Assembly: GCF_002265435.1 (NCBI RefSeq)
Contig: NZ_NOKQ01000348.1
Location: 1-64,000, forward strand
Direction of reading: 5' to 3'
DNA from: Tetzosporium hominis
Lineage (GTDB): Bacteria > Bacillota > Bacilli > Bacillales_A > Planococcaceae
DNA: 64,000 nt
Shown: positions 33,054-42,267 of the stretch, one piece after another
Position numbering within the stretch: the first letter of the stretch is position 1
Layout: each line of letters opens with the position of its first letter
Position numbers and translations under genes: made by a program
Notes under the pieces: generated by a model
The model's input: the letters and a program-made list of their open reading frames with translations, nothing else
What the model was told of the DNA's origin: nothing
Databases searched by the model: none

Positions 33054-33617
33054 ATGAAAAGTGAACAACAATATTTTGAAGAAGGACGTCCACTTGCCGT
33101 TTATATGGACGAGATGACTACCAAAAAAGAGCAATCGTTCCACGTCTATGAAAGCTTTGAAGTGCCAGCAGATGATGAATTCATCAATCGTCTACGCGAT
33201 GCGGATGTGCACATTTTAGGCATCACAGAAGACTGGTGCGGAGATGCTATGATGAACAACGCTGTGCTACGCAAGATTGCAGAAGCAGCTTCTGTTGATG
33301 TACGCGTTGTATTGCGTGATGCAGATACCGAGCTCATTGATCGTTACCTCACAAACGGAGGACGTTCCATTCCAAAATATCTCGTTCTAAATAAAGAGGG
33401 AGAAGTTATCGCGACATGGGGACCTCGTGCTGCTCTTGTACAAGACTACGTCATGAATGAAAAAGCAAAGCTTCCTGAGCCGGGTACAGATGGCTTCGAA
33501 GAAGCCCAGAAAGCTATATTCCAAGAATTAACGACTCAGTTAGAGACCAATACAGACTTCCATATGGCAACGTATAGCAGTATTCGTGAAGCCTGGTTTG
33601 CAAAACTTACTTCATAA
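33054..33617 (+). CDS. Thioredoxin-fold family protein
   Basis: 187 residues. It resembles the Bacillales thioredoxin-like family in which the usual CxxC is replaced by WCGDA: here GITEDWCGDAMMNN, so only one cysteine is present at the active-site position. A cis-Pro-like segment SIPKYLVLNKEGEVIATWGPR follows, as in thioredoxin folds. The ATG at 33054 sits behind AAGGAGGGG; the upstream in-frame ATG candidates lack a site. TGCTATGCT (33023-33031) may be its extended -10. A redox or thiol role is possible but not shown. It is a monocistron between gatB and dagK. Confidence 0.75.
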   Translation: MKSEQQYFEEGRPLAVYMDEMTTKKEQSFHVYESFEVPADDEFINRLRDADVHILGITEDWCGDAMMNNAVLRKIAEAASVDVRVVLRDADTELIDRYLTNGGRSIPKYLVLNKEGEVIATWGPRAALVQDYVMNEKAKLPEPGTDGFEEAQKAIFQELTTQLETNTDFHMATYSSIREAWFAKLTS

Positions 33618-33680
33618 GGAACCTGTTGTCGTATTATACTGTCTATAGCAGAGAGAATGTGAAGAAAGAAGGTCCATGCA

Positions 33681-34601
33681 ATGCAGCGTGCACGTATTAT
33701 TTACAATCCTACTTCGGGAAGAGAGCTATTTAAACGCCACCTTCCGGAAGTGTTAGAAGCAATGGAGCTAGCGGGATACGAAACTTCCTGCCATGCCACT
33801 ACAGGCGCAGGCGATGCCACAGAAGCTGCCAAGCGCGCAGTGGAGAACGGATTCGATTTGATAGTAGCAGCGGGCGGAGACGGAACATTGAATGAAGTCG
33901 TAGCTGGAGTGAGTCTCTATGACAAGCGTCCTAAGCTAGGTTTGATCCCTATGGGAACAACGAATGATTTTGCTCGTGCTCTCCATATTCCCAGAGACAT
34001 CCAGCAAGCCGTCAATATTATTACAGCGGGACAGTCCGTACCTGTAGACGTTGGCCGTGTGAACGATACCTTCTTTATCAATATTGCTGGTGGAGGCCGA
34101 ATCACGGAATTGACTTATGAAGTACCAAGCCGTTTGAAGACAGTGCTTGGTCAGCTTGCCTATTATTTAAAAGGCATCGAGATGCTACCATCCATCCGTG
34201 CTACAAAACTTCGAATTGAATTTGATGATGAAGTGTTTGAAGAAGAAGCGATGATGTTCTTGATCGGTTTGACAAATTCTGTAGGTGGCTTTGAAAAACT
34301 TGCCCCAGATGCCAGCATCAACGATGGTCAATTTACGTTATTAATTTTAAAGAAAGTCAATATGGCGGAATTTATTCGCTTGGCGACCTTGGCAATCCGC
34401 GGAGAGCATTTGAATGATCCTCACGTGATTTACCGCAAAGCCTCCAAGATTCGTGTGCTGTCTGAAGAGACGGTATCTCTGAACTTGGACGGTGAGTACG
34501 GCGGAACGTTACCTGCCGTGTTCGAAAACTGGGCACGCCATATTGAAATCATGGCACCTGTTGATTTATTACCTGAACAGGACCGTGTAGAACGTGACTA
34601 A
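33681..34601 (+). CDS. dagK: Diacylglycerol kinase-family lipid kinase (DgkB/YerQ-like)
   Basis: 306 residues. It has the DAGK catalytic fold, with the nucleotide-binding glycine motif AAGGDGTLNEVVAG, the N-terminal RARIIYNPTSGRE, and PMGTTNDFARAL. Bacillus DgkB/YerQ in the same synteny phosphorylates diacylglycerol released during lipoteichoic acid synthesis. That role is transferred by homology and position. The start is ATG behind AAGAAGG, and a terminator follows the stop. Confidence 0.92.
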   Translation: MQRARIIYNPTSGRELFKRHLPEVLEAMELAGYETSCHATTGAGDATEAAKRAVENGFDLIVAAGGDGTLNEVVAGVSLYDKRPKLGLIPMGTTNDFARALHIPRDIQQAVNIITAGQSVPVDVGRVNDTFFINIAGGGRITELTYEVPSRLKTVLGQLAYYLKGIEMLPSIRATKLRIEFDDEVFEEEAMMFLIGLTNSVGGFEKLAPDASINDGQFTLLILKKVNMAEFIRLATLAIRGEHLNDPHVIYRKASKIRVLSEETVSLNLDGEYGGTLPAVFENWARHIEIMAPVDLLPEQDRVERD

Positions 34602-34634
34602 AACGGACAGCGAAAGCTGCCCGTTTTTTTTTTT
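34602..34634 (+). terminator. Terminator after dagK
   Basis: Stem AACGGACAGC / GCTGCCCGTT with a GAAA tetraloop (one internal mismatch) followed by eleven T. Confidence 0.92.
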
Positions 34635-34788
34635 ACTATTTTGCGTCTTTTCTCAACCTGTCATAACCCTGTAACAAGTTGCTAGAAAACTAGTTCGGTT
34701 GATTAGATTAAAGCTACAAGAGTAGGGTAAAATAAAGCCATATAGCACGAACTGTACGTTAGTCTAAACACTACTTGAGGTGAACGAA

Positions 34789-36138
34789 ATGGGAAATGAA
34801 GAAGCTGTATTTTTTAGTCGGCTGCTCACGGAAATGACACTCTCGTTCCACATTATTTACGCAACCATCGGCGTTGGAGTGCCTTTAATGATTATGCTGG
34901 CACAGTACGTTGGTATCAAGAAAAACGACGAGCACTACATCTTGATGGCACGTCGTTGGGCGCGAGGTTTCGTTATTACAGTAGCCGTTGGGGTTGTGAC
35001 CGGTACCGCTATCGGATTGCAACTGTCTCTTTTGTGGCCGAACTTTATGGAACTAGCCGGACAAGTGATCGCCTTGCCACTGTTTATGGAAACTTTTGCG
35101 TTTTTCTTTGAAGCCATCTTCTTGGGGATTTACCTATATACTTGGGATCGCTTTGAAAATCAGAAGAAGCACTTACTACTACTTGTTCCTGTAGCAGTGG
35201 GAGCCGGTATGTCCGCAGTCTTTATCACGATTGTGAATGCGTTCATGAATGCTCCGCAAGGATTCGATATGGTAAACGGAGAACTAGTGAACATCAATCC
35301 ACTACTTGCGATGTTGAACCCTGCGATGCCAACGAAAGTGGCACACGTTGTGTCAACGGCACTTATGACATCAGCGTTTGTTTTAGCCGCCATCGGAGCT
35401 TTCCGTTTGTTAAAAGGCTCGAATCATATCTATCACAAAAAAGCAGTTTACTTGATGGTTAAAGTAGGACTCGTCTTCTCTATTGCGACAGCAATCATTG
35501 GAGACTTTTCAGGAAAATACTTGGCAGAATATCAGCCAGAAAAACTAGCTGCTGCAGAGTGGCACTTTGAAACATCTGATAGTGCACCGCTGATTCTGTA
35601 TGGGGTGTTAGATGATGGGGAAGTAAAATATGCCATTGAAATTCCTTACGCACTCAGTATCTTGGCGCACAACGATCCAACTGCGGAAGTCATTGGTCTT
35701 GACCAGTTTCCTGAAGACGAACGACCGCCGCTCTATATTCACTATTTCTTTGACGTCATGGTCACGATTGGAATGTTCATGGTCATGCTTTCAGCCTTCT
35801 ATGTTGTAGCAAAATGGCGCAAGTGGAAGTTTGCGAATTCTCGCTTTATCCTGTGGCTCATCGTAGCCGGAGGACCACTCAGCTTGATAGCGATTCAAGC
35901 GGGTTGGTGGATGACAGAAGTAGGGCGTCAGCCTTGGATCCTGCGCGGTATTATGACTGTAGATGAAGCAGCTACTTCAAGTGGTAGCGTCGATATTATG
36001 GTTATTGCCTTCGCGCTATTGTATTTGATCTTGGGTATCGGTAGTGTCGTCGTATTGCGACGCATGTTCCGAAATAACCCAGTAGAAAAAGAGTTAGATA
36101 AGATGGAAGCAGAGCGATTGGCAGGTGAATCGAAATGA
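34789..36138 (+). CDS. cydA: Cytochrome bd-type quinol oxidase subunit I
   Basis: 449 residues, multi-helix membrane protein of the CydA family, the haem-bearing subunit that oxidises quinol and reduces oxygen. Candidate haem ligands are His21 (LSFHIIYATIG), His186 (KVAHVVSTAL) and Met375 in WMTEVGRQPW, which also shows the GRQPW signature. The quinol loop is of the short type. It more closely resembles the YthA-type bb'/cyanide-insensitive oxidases than E. coli CydA. I chose ATG 34789, 7 bp behind GAGGTG; an in-frame GTG at 34780 lies inside that site. It overlaps subunit II by 4 bp. Confidence 0.92.
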   Translation: MGNEEAVFFSRLLTEMTLSFHIIYATIGVGVPLMIMLAQYVGIKKNDEHYILMARRWARGFVITVAVGVVTGTAIGLQLSLLWPNFMELAGQVIALPLFMETFAFFFEAIFLGIYLYTWDRFENQKKHLLLLVPVAVGAGMSAVFITIVNAFMNAPQGFDMVNGELVNINPLLAMLNPAMPTKVAHVVSTALMTSAFVLAAIGAFRLLKGSNHIYHKKAVYLMVKVGLVFSIATAIIGDFSGKYLAEYQPEKLAAAEWHFETSDSAPLILYGVLDDGEVKYAIEIPYALSILAHNDPTAEVIGLDQFPEDERPPLYIHYFFDVMVTIGMFMVMLSAFYVVAKWRKWKFANSRFILWLIVAGGPLSLIAIQAGWWMTEVGRQPWILRGIMTVDEAATSSGSVDIMVIAFALLYLILGIGSVVVLRRMFRNNPVEKELDKMEAERLAGESK

Positions 36139-37169
36139 CGTTAACTCTTGAAATCATCGGAATCACGGTATTGTGGTTCTTCTTATTCGGGTATGTCATT
36201 GTCGCTTCAATCGATTTCGGATCTGGGTTCTTTAACGCCTATAGTTTACTAACAAATCGCCAACATATTTTAACGAAAATCATCCAGCGCTATTTGTCAC
36301 CTGTTTGGGAAGTTACCAATGTGTTCCTCGTGTTTTTCTTCGTAGGAATCATCGGGTTCTTTCCGAAGACGGCATTTTACTACGGGACGACGCTGCTCGT
36401 CCCGGCGAGTATTGCCATCATCTTGCTGGCCATTCGAGGCTCGTACTATGCATTTGAAACTTACGGATCTCGAGGTCATAAAGGGTATTCATTCATGTAC
36501 GGTGTCGCAGGATTGTTAATTCCAGCATCACTTTCAGTAGTGCTTACGATTTCTGAAGGTGGCTTTATCGATATGATCGACGGCCAACCGGTCCTCGATT
36601 ATCAAGAATTGTTTTTAAGTCCACTGACATGGAGTATCGTGGTGCTTGCAATTGCGGCAACCCTTTACATCTCCGCCGTTTTTTTAACTTGGTATGCGCA
36701 TAAAGCAAAAGATTTAGAAGCTACAAAACTTCTACGCAAATATGCTTTGATTTGGTCGTTACCTACGATGATCACTGCTGCGGGAATCATCGTGGAGTTA
36801 CGGGCACACAATCCAGAGCATTATGCGAACATTTTAGATGTATGGTGGGCATTCTTGATTTCCGGACTCCTGTTCATCGGAACTGTATATTTACTATGGA
36901 AGAAGCGGAACTACGGCTTTGCGTTCTTGTTACTAGTCGGTCAATTCTTCGTCGCATTCTTTGCATATGGCTGGTCGCACCGTCCGTATCTGCTGTATCC
37001 GTATTTAACCATTTACGATAGCTTCACAAATGAGGCGATGGCTATTGCGTTAATCATTGCATTCATCGCAGGTCTTGGGTTGCTGTTACCTTCCCTATAC
37101 TTACTACTTCGTCTGTTCTTGTTCAACAAGGATTACGTAGTCGGGAAAAAAGAAGACAATCACGCTTAG
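36135..37169 (+). CDS. cydB: Cytochrome bd-type quinol oxidase subunit II
   Basis: 344 residues, hydrophobic with about eight or nine membrane helices. It is the CydB/YthB partner of the preceding haem subunit. N-terminal LWFFLFGYVIVASIDFGSGF is the family opening. It is coupled to cydA by a 4-bp ATGA overlap. Eleven bases after its stop is a tiny membrane-peptide gene with its own AGGAGG. Confidence 0.9.
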   Translation: MTLTLEIIGITVLWFFLFGYVIVASIDFGSGFFNAYSLLTNRQHILTKIIQRYLSPVWEVTNVFLVFFFVGIIGFFPKTAFYYGTTLLVPASIAIILLAIRGSYYAFETYGSRGHKGYSFMYGVAGLLIPASLSVVLTISEGGFIDMIDGQPVLDYQELFLSPLTWSIVVLAIAATLYISAVFLTWYAHKAKDLEATKLLRKYALIWSLPTMITAAGIIVELRAHNPEHYANILDVWWAFLISGLLFIGTVYLLWKKRNYGFAFLLLVGQFFVAFFAYGWSHRPYLLYPYLTIYDSFTNEAMAIALIIAFIAGLGLLLPSLYLLLRLFLFNKDYVVGKKEDNHA

Positions 37170-37180
37170 GAGGAATTCTC

Positions 37181-37288
37181 ATGACGAACTTTTTGATTTT
37201 CTATGCCCCGTTCATTGTGTTGTTCGGTTCCATTGCTGCCGTCTTCTGGTGGGCTCCAAAAGACGGAATCATTCGAAAAGAAGAGTAG
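37181..37288 (+). CDS. cydS: CydS-like small subunit of the bd oxidase
   Basis: A 35-codon gene: one hydrophobic helix (about residues 4-24, FLIFYAPFIVLFGSIAAVFW) and a charged C-terminal tail ending KEE. It starts with ATG behind a perfect TAGGAGG, 11 bp after cydB, and ends just before the operon terminator. From memory, the 33-residue CydS found in the Geobacillus bd oxidase structure shares the pattern FLI-YAP, a Val/Ser-Ala helix, FW and KD; this one has the same layout. It probably packs beside CydA and stabilises the complex. The comparison needs an alignment, but gene structure and position are persuasive. Confidence 0.82.
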   Translation: MTNFLIFYAPFIVLFGSIAAVFWWAPKDGIIRKEE

Positions 37289-37290
37289 AA

Positions 37291-37319
37291 ACTGCTCCTG
37301 CCGCGGCAGGAGTTTTTTC
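37291..37319 (+). terminator. Terminator of the bd oxidase operon
   Basis: Perfect 18-base palindrome CTCCTGCCGCGGCAGGAG (37295-37312) followed by six T. Confidence 0.94.
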
Positions 37320-37320
37320 G

Positions 37321-37329
37321 TGTTATAAT
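37321..37329 (+). promoter_or_regulatory. Extended -10 promoter for rlmD
   Basis: TGTTATAAT is a consensus extended -10 element 35 bp before the methyltransferase start, directly behind the preceding terminator. Confidence 0.6.
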
Positions 37330-37363
37330 GGGACGATATTGAGTAAAGAACGGAGTTAATCGA

Positions 37364-38716
37364 ATGACTGTAACTAAAAACGATCGCCTTACGGTGTTTG
37401 TAGAAGATCTAACACATGACGGCCAGGGTGTAGCAAAAGTAGACGGCTATCCACTTTTTATTAAAGGAGCCTTACCGGATGAAGAAGTAGAAGTGCATGT
37501 GGTCAAGGCTTTAAAAAAATATGGGTTTGCGAAACTGATCGAAGTCTTGAAACCTTCTCCGTTTCGTGTAGCAGCGCCTTGTCCAGTCTTTGAAACATGT
37601 GGAGGATGCCAGTTGCAACACTTGAGCTACGAAGGGCAACTGATGGTTAAAGAGAAGCAAGTTCGCAGTGCAATGGAACGCATCGGTAAGCTTCACACAA
37701 CCGTACTCCCTGTGAAAGGGATGGAAAACCCGTGGCGCTACCGCAACAAATCTCAGGTTCCTTTTGGAATGGAAGACGGACGCGTCGTAGCGGGATTTTA
37801 TAAGAGCGGTTCACACGAAATTGCAGATACACCAACGTGTCTGATTCAAAGTGAAGCAGCAGACCGTCTGATGGTGGCACTAAAAGAACGTGCCTTAGAG
37901 TTTGGCTTGCAGCCTTACGATGAGAAGACCGGTCAAGGACAACTGCGTCATTTAGTAGTCCGCACGGGTTACGTCAGTGGAGAGACGATGGTCGTTCTTG
38001 TGACGAAATCACGTAAAATCTCCCAACCAGAAAAGTTGATTCAACTGATTCGCGAAATCGAGCCGTCTACGGTATCGATTGTTCAAAACATCAATCCAGC
38101 GCGTACCAATGTCATTTTTGGAGAACAGAACTTTGTGCATTGGGGTAAATCGCATATTGTGGATTCTATTGGTTCCATCCAGTTTGAAATTTCTGCTCGC
38201 TCGTTCTACCAGATCAATCCTGTGCAGACACAAGTGTTGTATCAACAAGCGCTTGATTATGCGGAGTTGACGGGAGAAGAGACCGTCATGGATGCGTACT
38301 GTGGAATCGGTACTATTTCTCTGTTCCTCGCACAGAGAGCCAAATCGGTACTCGGTGTTGAAATTGTCCCACCCGCTGTCGAAGATGCACGTCGCAATGC
38401 AGTTCTAAACGGCTTTGACAATGCGACTTTTGAAATCGGAGCAGCAGAAGAGGTCATTGATGCCTGGTACGAAGCGGGTCAACTTCCTGATGTCGTCGTC
38501 GTGGATCCTCCTCGTAAAGGACTCGACGGCAAACTAATTGATACACTCATTATGCATAAACCACGTCGCATCGTCTATGTATCTTGTAACCCAGCTACAC
38601 TTGCACGAGATTTACGCTTACTTGAAGACGGAGGCTATACAGTCCATGAAGTGCAACCTGTGGACATGTTCCCTCACACGACACATGTGGAATGTGTCAC
38701 GTATTTAACGATTTAG
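37364..38716 (+). CDS. rlmD: 23S rRNA (uracil-5-)-methyltransferase, TrmA/RlmCD family
   Basis: 450 residues. N-terminal TRAM domain (about 1-60), an Fe-S cluster segment CPVFETCGGCQLQH, and a SAM-binding methyltransferase domain with MDAYCGIGTISLFLA. The catalytic motif is VDPPRKGL followed by YVSCNPATLARD. Bacillus RlmCD (YefA) methylates U747 and U1939 of 23S rRNA. B. subtilis also has a paralogue YfjO next to a dus gene, as here, so the exact orthologue is uncertain. It precedes dus by 19 bp. Confidence 0.9.
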   Translation: MTVTKNDRLTVFVEDLTHDGQGVAKVDGYPLFIKGALPDEEVEVHVVKALKKYGFAKLIEVLKPSPFRVAAPCPVFETCGGCQLQHLSYEGQLMVKEKQVRSAMERIGKLHTTVLPVKGMENPWRYRNKSQVPFGMEDGRVVAGFYKSGSHEIADTPTCLIQSEAADRLMVALKERALEFGLQPYDEKTGQGQLRHLVVRTGYVSGETMVVLVTKSRKISQPEKLIQLIREIEPSTVSIVQNINPARTNVIFGEQNFVHWGKSHIVDSIGSIQFEISARSFYQINPVQTQVLYQQALDYAELTGEETVMDAYCGIGTISLFLAQRAKSVLGVEIVPPAVEDARRNAVLNGFDNATFEIGAAEEVIDAWYEAGQLPDVVVVDPPRKGLDGKLIDTLIMHKPRRIVYVSCNPATLARDLRLLEDGGYTVHEVQPVDMFPHTTHVECVTYLTI

Positions 38717-38735
38717 TAGGAGGATTTGAAACACA

Positions 38736-39698
38736 ATGAAAGTAAATTTTTGGCAGGACTTGCCGCGTCCATTTTTTGTACTCGCGCCAATGGAAGATGT
38801 GACGGATGTGGTGTTTCGCCATGTGGTAGCAAAAGCAGGACGCCCTGACGTCTTTTTCACGGAATTCACAAACTCAGACAGCTATTGTCACCCAGACGGC
38901 ATCCAAAGTGTCCGTGGCCGATTGACGTTCACAGAAGATGAACAGCCAATGGTCGCTCACATTTGGGGAGATAACCCAGACTACTTCCGTCAGATGAGTA
39001 TAGGAATGGCGGAGATGGGCTTCAAAGGCATCGACATCAACATGGGGTGTCCCGTTCCGAACGTCGCCACTCGAGGTAAAGGGAGCGGTTTGATTCTTCG
39101 ACCAGAGACTGCAGCGGAGCTTATTGAAGCAGCGAAAGCGGGAGGTCTTCCTGTGAGCGTTAAGACACGTCTAGGCTATACGGAGATTGAGGAGTGGAAA
39201 GAATGGCTTGCCCATATTTTAAAGCAAGACATCGCCAATCTATCGATTCATCTACGAACTCGCAAAGAGATGAGTCAAGTGGACGCGCATTGGGAACTGA
39301 TTCCTGAAATCAAAGCCTTGCGTGATGAACTAGCGCCACAAACTACGCTGACTATTAACGGAGACATTCCAGACCGAGCAAAAGGACTGGAACTCGCTGA
39401 GAAATATGGTATCGACGGTGTCATGATTGGGCGAGGTATCTTTAAAAATCCATTCGCGTTTGAAAAAGAACCACGAGAGCACACGAGCGAAGAGTATTTA
39501 GAGTTATTGCATTATCAACTCGATCTTCAAGATCAATACGCAGACCAAGTGCCGCGCTCGATTTCTGGCCTTCACCGGTTCTTCAAGATTTATGTGAAGG
39601 GCTTCCGCGGGGCCGGAGAGCTTCGCAACCAGCTCATGAACACGAAGTCGACGGAAGAAGTGCCTCGTGTACTTGCGGAGTTTGATAAGAATAATTAA
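38736..39698 (+). CDS. dus: tRNA-dihydrouridine synthase
   Basis: 320 residues, FMN-dependent TIM barrel that reduces uridines in the tRNA D-loop. The N terminus [15 protein letters not shown], the catalytic cysteine in [18 protein letters not shown] (Cys105) and [10 protein letters not shown] near the FMN phosphate are present. The start is ATG behind TAGGAGG, 19 bp after the rRNA methyltransferase. Target uridine position cannot be assigned from sequence. Confidence 0.94.
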   Translation: MKVNFWQDLPRPFFVLAPMEDVTDVVFRHVVAKAGRPDVFFTEFTNSDSYCHPDGIQSVRGRLTFTEDEQPMVAHIWGDNPDYFRQMSIGMAEMGFKGIDINMGCPVPNVATRGKGSGLILRPETAAELIEAAKAGGLPVSVKTRLGYTEIEEWKEWLAHILKQDIANLSIHLRTRKEMSQVDAHWELIPEIKALRDELAPQTTLTINGDIPDRAKGLELAEKYGIDGVMIGRGIFKNPFAFEKEPREHTSEEYLELLHYQLDLQDQYADQVPRSISGLHRFFKIYVKGFRGAGELRNQLMNTKSTEEVPRVLAEFDKNN

Positions 39699-39704
39699 AG
39701 GGAG

Positions 39705-39745
39705 ACTCTTTTCGCATCTATTATAGGGGCGAGAAGAGTTTTTTT
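39705..39745 (+). terminator. Terminator after dus
   Basis: Eleven-base-pair stem ACTCTTTTCGC / GCGAGAAGAGT followed by seven or more T. Confidence 0.92.
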
Positions 39746-40005
39746 GTGTTTTAAGAAGCATAGTAGAGTGGGTGAGCGAGCGTTCATCGACAAATTTGGG
39801 ATTCTATTAGACGAATTAGAAAGTGCTTTAAGCAAATTTGAGGTTTTATTACTCAAATTAGACCCTCTTTTCGACTGAAGAGATTTCCTCCGTGTTTCAG
39901 AGCAAACGCCCTCCACATCTAAATATTAAAATCACAAAATTCGTATTTCTACAACACAAATTGTATACTGTTTGTACAATGTTGCAAAAAGGAAGGACCA
40001 CTATT
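39746..40005. other. Intergenic region before selO
   Basis: No gene. It holds a 42-bp degenerate repeat (listed separately). Near the right end, ATTGTA at 39959-39964 and TACAAT at 39975-39980 form a short inverted repeat overlapping possible -10 boxes (TATACT, TACAAT). No clear -35 is seen. A longer reading frame for SelO extends to 39892 but has no ribosome binding site. Confidence 0.5.
39791..39871. repeat. 42-bp degenerate tandem repeat
   Basis: Two units starting with CAAATTTG at 39791 and 39833 continue with related segments (GATTCTATTAGACGAATTAGA and GGTTTTATTACTCAAATTAGA, each 20-21 bases). Probably decayed repeat DNA like that downstream of the rRNA operon. Confidence 0.6.
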
Positions 40006-41421
40006 ATGGAACTTACTCAATCTTACACCGCATTACCTGGAACTTTTTATAAACATGTCTTACCCACACCTGTGGCAGACCCGCAGCTCGTGATCTGGAA
40101 TGACACCTTGGCTAAAGAGCTACAATTCAATGAAGAGCCTAGGAGCTATACAGATTTGCTCGCTGGTAACGAGACTGGCTCACTCAACCCGATCGCTCAA
40201 GCCTACGCAGGGCATCAATTCGGAAACTTCACAATGCTTGGGGATGGCCGCGCGATTCTTTTAGGGGAGAAGACTACTTTAGAAGGAAAAAACTTAGACA
40301 TTCAACTCAAAGGGAGTGGGCGTACCCCCTTCTCTCGAGGAGGAGACGGTCGTGCCGCTCTCGGCCCTATGTTACGAGAATACGTCATTAGTGAAGCCAT
40401 GCATCATCTTCGCATTCCGACGTCGCGTAGTCTAGCGGTAGTCTATAGCGGCGAAGGCATCCAGCGAGAAACAGTAAAACCTGGTGCCGTCCTTACTCGA
40501 GTGGCGACAAGCCATCTTCGAGTGGGCACGTTTCAGTATGCCTCACAGTTTGGAACGAAAGAGGACCTTCAAGCGCTTGCTGACTACACTCTGACTCATC
40601 TTCAGATACCGACTGGTTCAGCACCATATGAGAGCTTGTTACAGCATGTAATTAGTAAACAAGCGGAACTTCTAGCTCAGTGGCAACTTGTTGGATTTGT
40701 ACACGGCGTAATGAATACAGACAACATGGCGATTAGCGGAGAGACGATTGATTACGGGCCTTGTGCCTTTTTAGATACGTATGATCCGGCCATTGTATTC
40801 AGTTCGATTGATCAACAAGGTCGTTATGCTTATGGGAATCAACCCGGCATTGCCGGTTGGAACTTGGCTCGATTCGCAGAAAGTCTGGTGCCTCTTTTAG
40901 CAGACACACAGCAAGAAGCCATTGAAATTGCACAAAAGCAATTAGACCAGTACCCGGTCCTATTCCATCAAGCCTATAACAAGGGACTTGTGGCTAAAAT
41001 AGGTGGAGACGCGAAAGACCAAGATTCCATTCGTCTTGCTAACGAGTTTCTCCAACTCATGGAAAAGCATCAAGCGGACTTCACACTGACGTTCAGGGCA
41101 CTAACACTAGGAGAAACACAAAATAGTTTCTTCCAACAAGAAGATGTAAGAGCATGGCTTACGAAATGGAACCACCATACATCTTTCCAGACAGTTGAGC
41201 AAAGAACTGCTCGAATGAAGCAAGTGAACCCGGCACTCATTCCACGAAATCATTTAGTACAACAAGCACTCGATGAGGCAGAACAAAAGGGGTCTATGGA
41301 GAAGGTGATCTCCTTATTGCAAATTCTCGAAAATCCCTACACTTATACAGAACAGCAAGTACAACTTGAACAGCTTCCACCGCATGATGGAGGCCCGTTC
41401 GTAACCTATTGTGGCACATAA
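40006..41421 (+). CDS. selO: Protein adenylyltransferase SelO (YdiU family)
   Basis: 471 residues, pseudokinase-fold enzyme that transfers AMP from ATP to protein Ser/Thr/Tyr in characterised members and is tied to redox stress. Family segments are AYAGHQFGNFTMLGDGRA, LKGSGRTPFSRGGDGRA, TSRSLAVVYSGE and the active-site stretch HGVMNTDNMAISGETIDYGP. I chose ATG 40006, 8 bp behind GGAAGGA; the frame is open further upstream but has no homology there. It is followed after 17 bp by a short-chain dehydrogenase. Confidence 0.93.
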   Translation: MELTQSYTALPGTFYKHVLPTPVADPQLVIWNDTLAKELQFNEEPRSYTDLLAGNETGSLNPIAQAYAGHQFGNFTMLGDGRAILLGEKTTLEGKNLDIQLKGSGRTPFSRGGDGRAALGPMLREYVISEAMHHLRIPTSRSLAVVYSGEGIQRETVKPGAVLTRVATSHLRVGTFQYASQFGTKEDLQALADYTLTHLQIPTGSAPYESLLQHVISKQAELLAQWQLVGFVHGVMNTDNMAISGETIDYGPCAFLDTYDPAIVFSSIDQQGRYAYGNQPGIAGWNLARFAESLVPLLADTQQEAIEIAQKQLDQYPVLFHQAYNKGLVAKIGGDAKDQDSIRLANEFLQLMEKHQADFTLTFRALTLGETQNSFFQQEDVRAWLTKWNHHTSFQTVEQRTARMKQVNPALIPRNHLVQQALDEAEQKGSMEKVISLLQILENPYTYTEQQVQLEQLPPHDGGPFVTYCGT

Positions 41422-41438
41422 GAAAAGGAGAGATGAGT

Positions 41439-42179
41439 ATGAGATTTTCTGATCACGTGGTTGTTGTCAATGGAGGAACTTCTGGAATTGGAGCAGAAGT
41501 CGTAAAGCAATTCACTAGAGAAGGGGCAACAGTCTACTTTACTGGTCGCAGCGAAGAGAAAGCCGCTCATGTTACATCGAATAACGCCCACTTCGTTCCA
41601 GTTGAAAATCAAAATCCGGAAGAAATCGAGAGTTTCTTCAAGCATGTGATGGAGGAGGAAGGGAAAATCGATGTTCTCTTCAATAATGCAGGCGTCTTGT
41701 CCGTAGCGACCGGACCTCTTTCTAGAGTCAAACTCGACAAGTGGCATGAGTTAATTGCCGTGAACCAAACAGCCATCTTCCTTTACATGCAGCAAGCGCT
41801 ACAAGTGATGTCCAAACAAAAATCTGGAGTGATTATCAACAATGCCGCTATTTTAGGAGGCGCAAAAATCAATCCTATGTTGCCAGCTTATAGTGGAACA
41901 AAAGCTGCCGTCATTGCGATGACGAAAAGTGCGGCACTACGCCACGCTGGAGAAGGAATTCGCATTAATAGCATTTCTCCAGGACCGACAGAGACGGATC
42001 TCGCAATCAAAGCTTACGGTAGCCAACGTGCCTTTGATGAAAATTCATCACACCACCCTAGAGGTCATTATGCAAAACCAGAGGAAATCGCGCCGGCCGT
42101 GTTATTTTTAGCTTCCAAAGACGCCAGCTATATAAATGGTACCGACTTGGTCATAGATGGTGGGTACTCTTTAAAATAA
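41439..42179 (+). CDS. Short-chain dehydrogenase/reductase
   Basis: 246 residues, classical SDR with a Rossmann fold. The cofactor motif is NGGTSGIG (11-18), NNAGVLS follows, and the catalytic Tyr-Lys is in YSGTKAAV. The C terminus has the usual GTDLVIDGGYS. Substrate unknown. ATG 41439 is 8 bp behind AAGGAG; another ATG at 41433 touches the site. It may be cotranscribed with selO, as no terminator separates them. Confidence 0.9.
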   Translation: MRFSDHVVVVNGGTSGIGAEVVKQFTREGATVYFTGRSEEKAAHVTSNNAHFVPVENQNPEEIESFFKHVMEEEGKIDVLFNNAGVLSVATGPLSRVKLDKWHELIAVNQTAIFLYMQQALQVMSKQKSGVIINNAAILGGAKINPMLPAYSGTKAAVIAMTKSAALRHAGEGIRINSISPGPTETDLAIKAYGSQRAFDENSSHHPRGHYAKPEEIAPAVLFLASKDASYINGTDLVIDGGYSLK

Positions 42180-42208
42180 ACTGTGGATTTCCACAGTTTA
42201 TTTTTTTT
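42175..42208 (+). terminator. Terminator after the SDR gene
   Basis: Perfect 12-bp stem AATAAACTGTGG / CCACAGTTTATT with an ATTT loop, then T-run. The stem begins within the last codon and stop of the gene. Confidence 0.93.
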
Positions 42209-42267
42209 GGAAAAAGATTTACCTTTTGCAATAGATTCCATACAATCAAATAAAAGGGGGCAGTGCA

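Noticed and set aside
39892-40005. Longer N terminus for SelO
   Set aside because: The extension has no homology to the family and no ribosome binding site, whereas ATG 40006 has GGAAGGA at good spacing.
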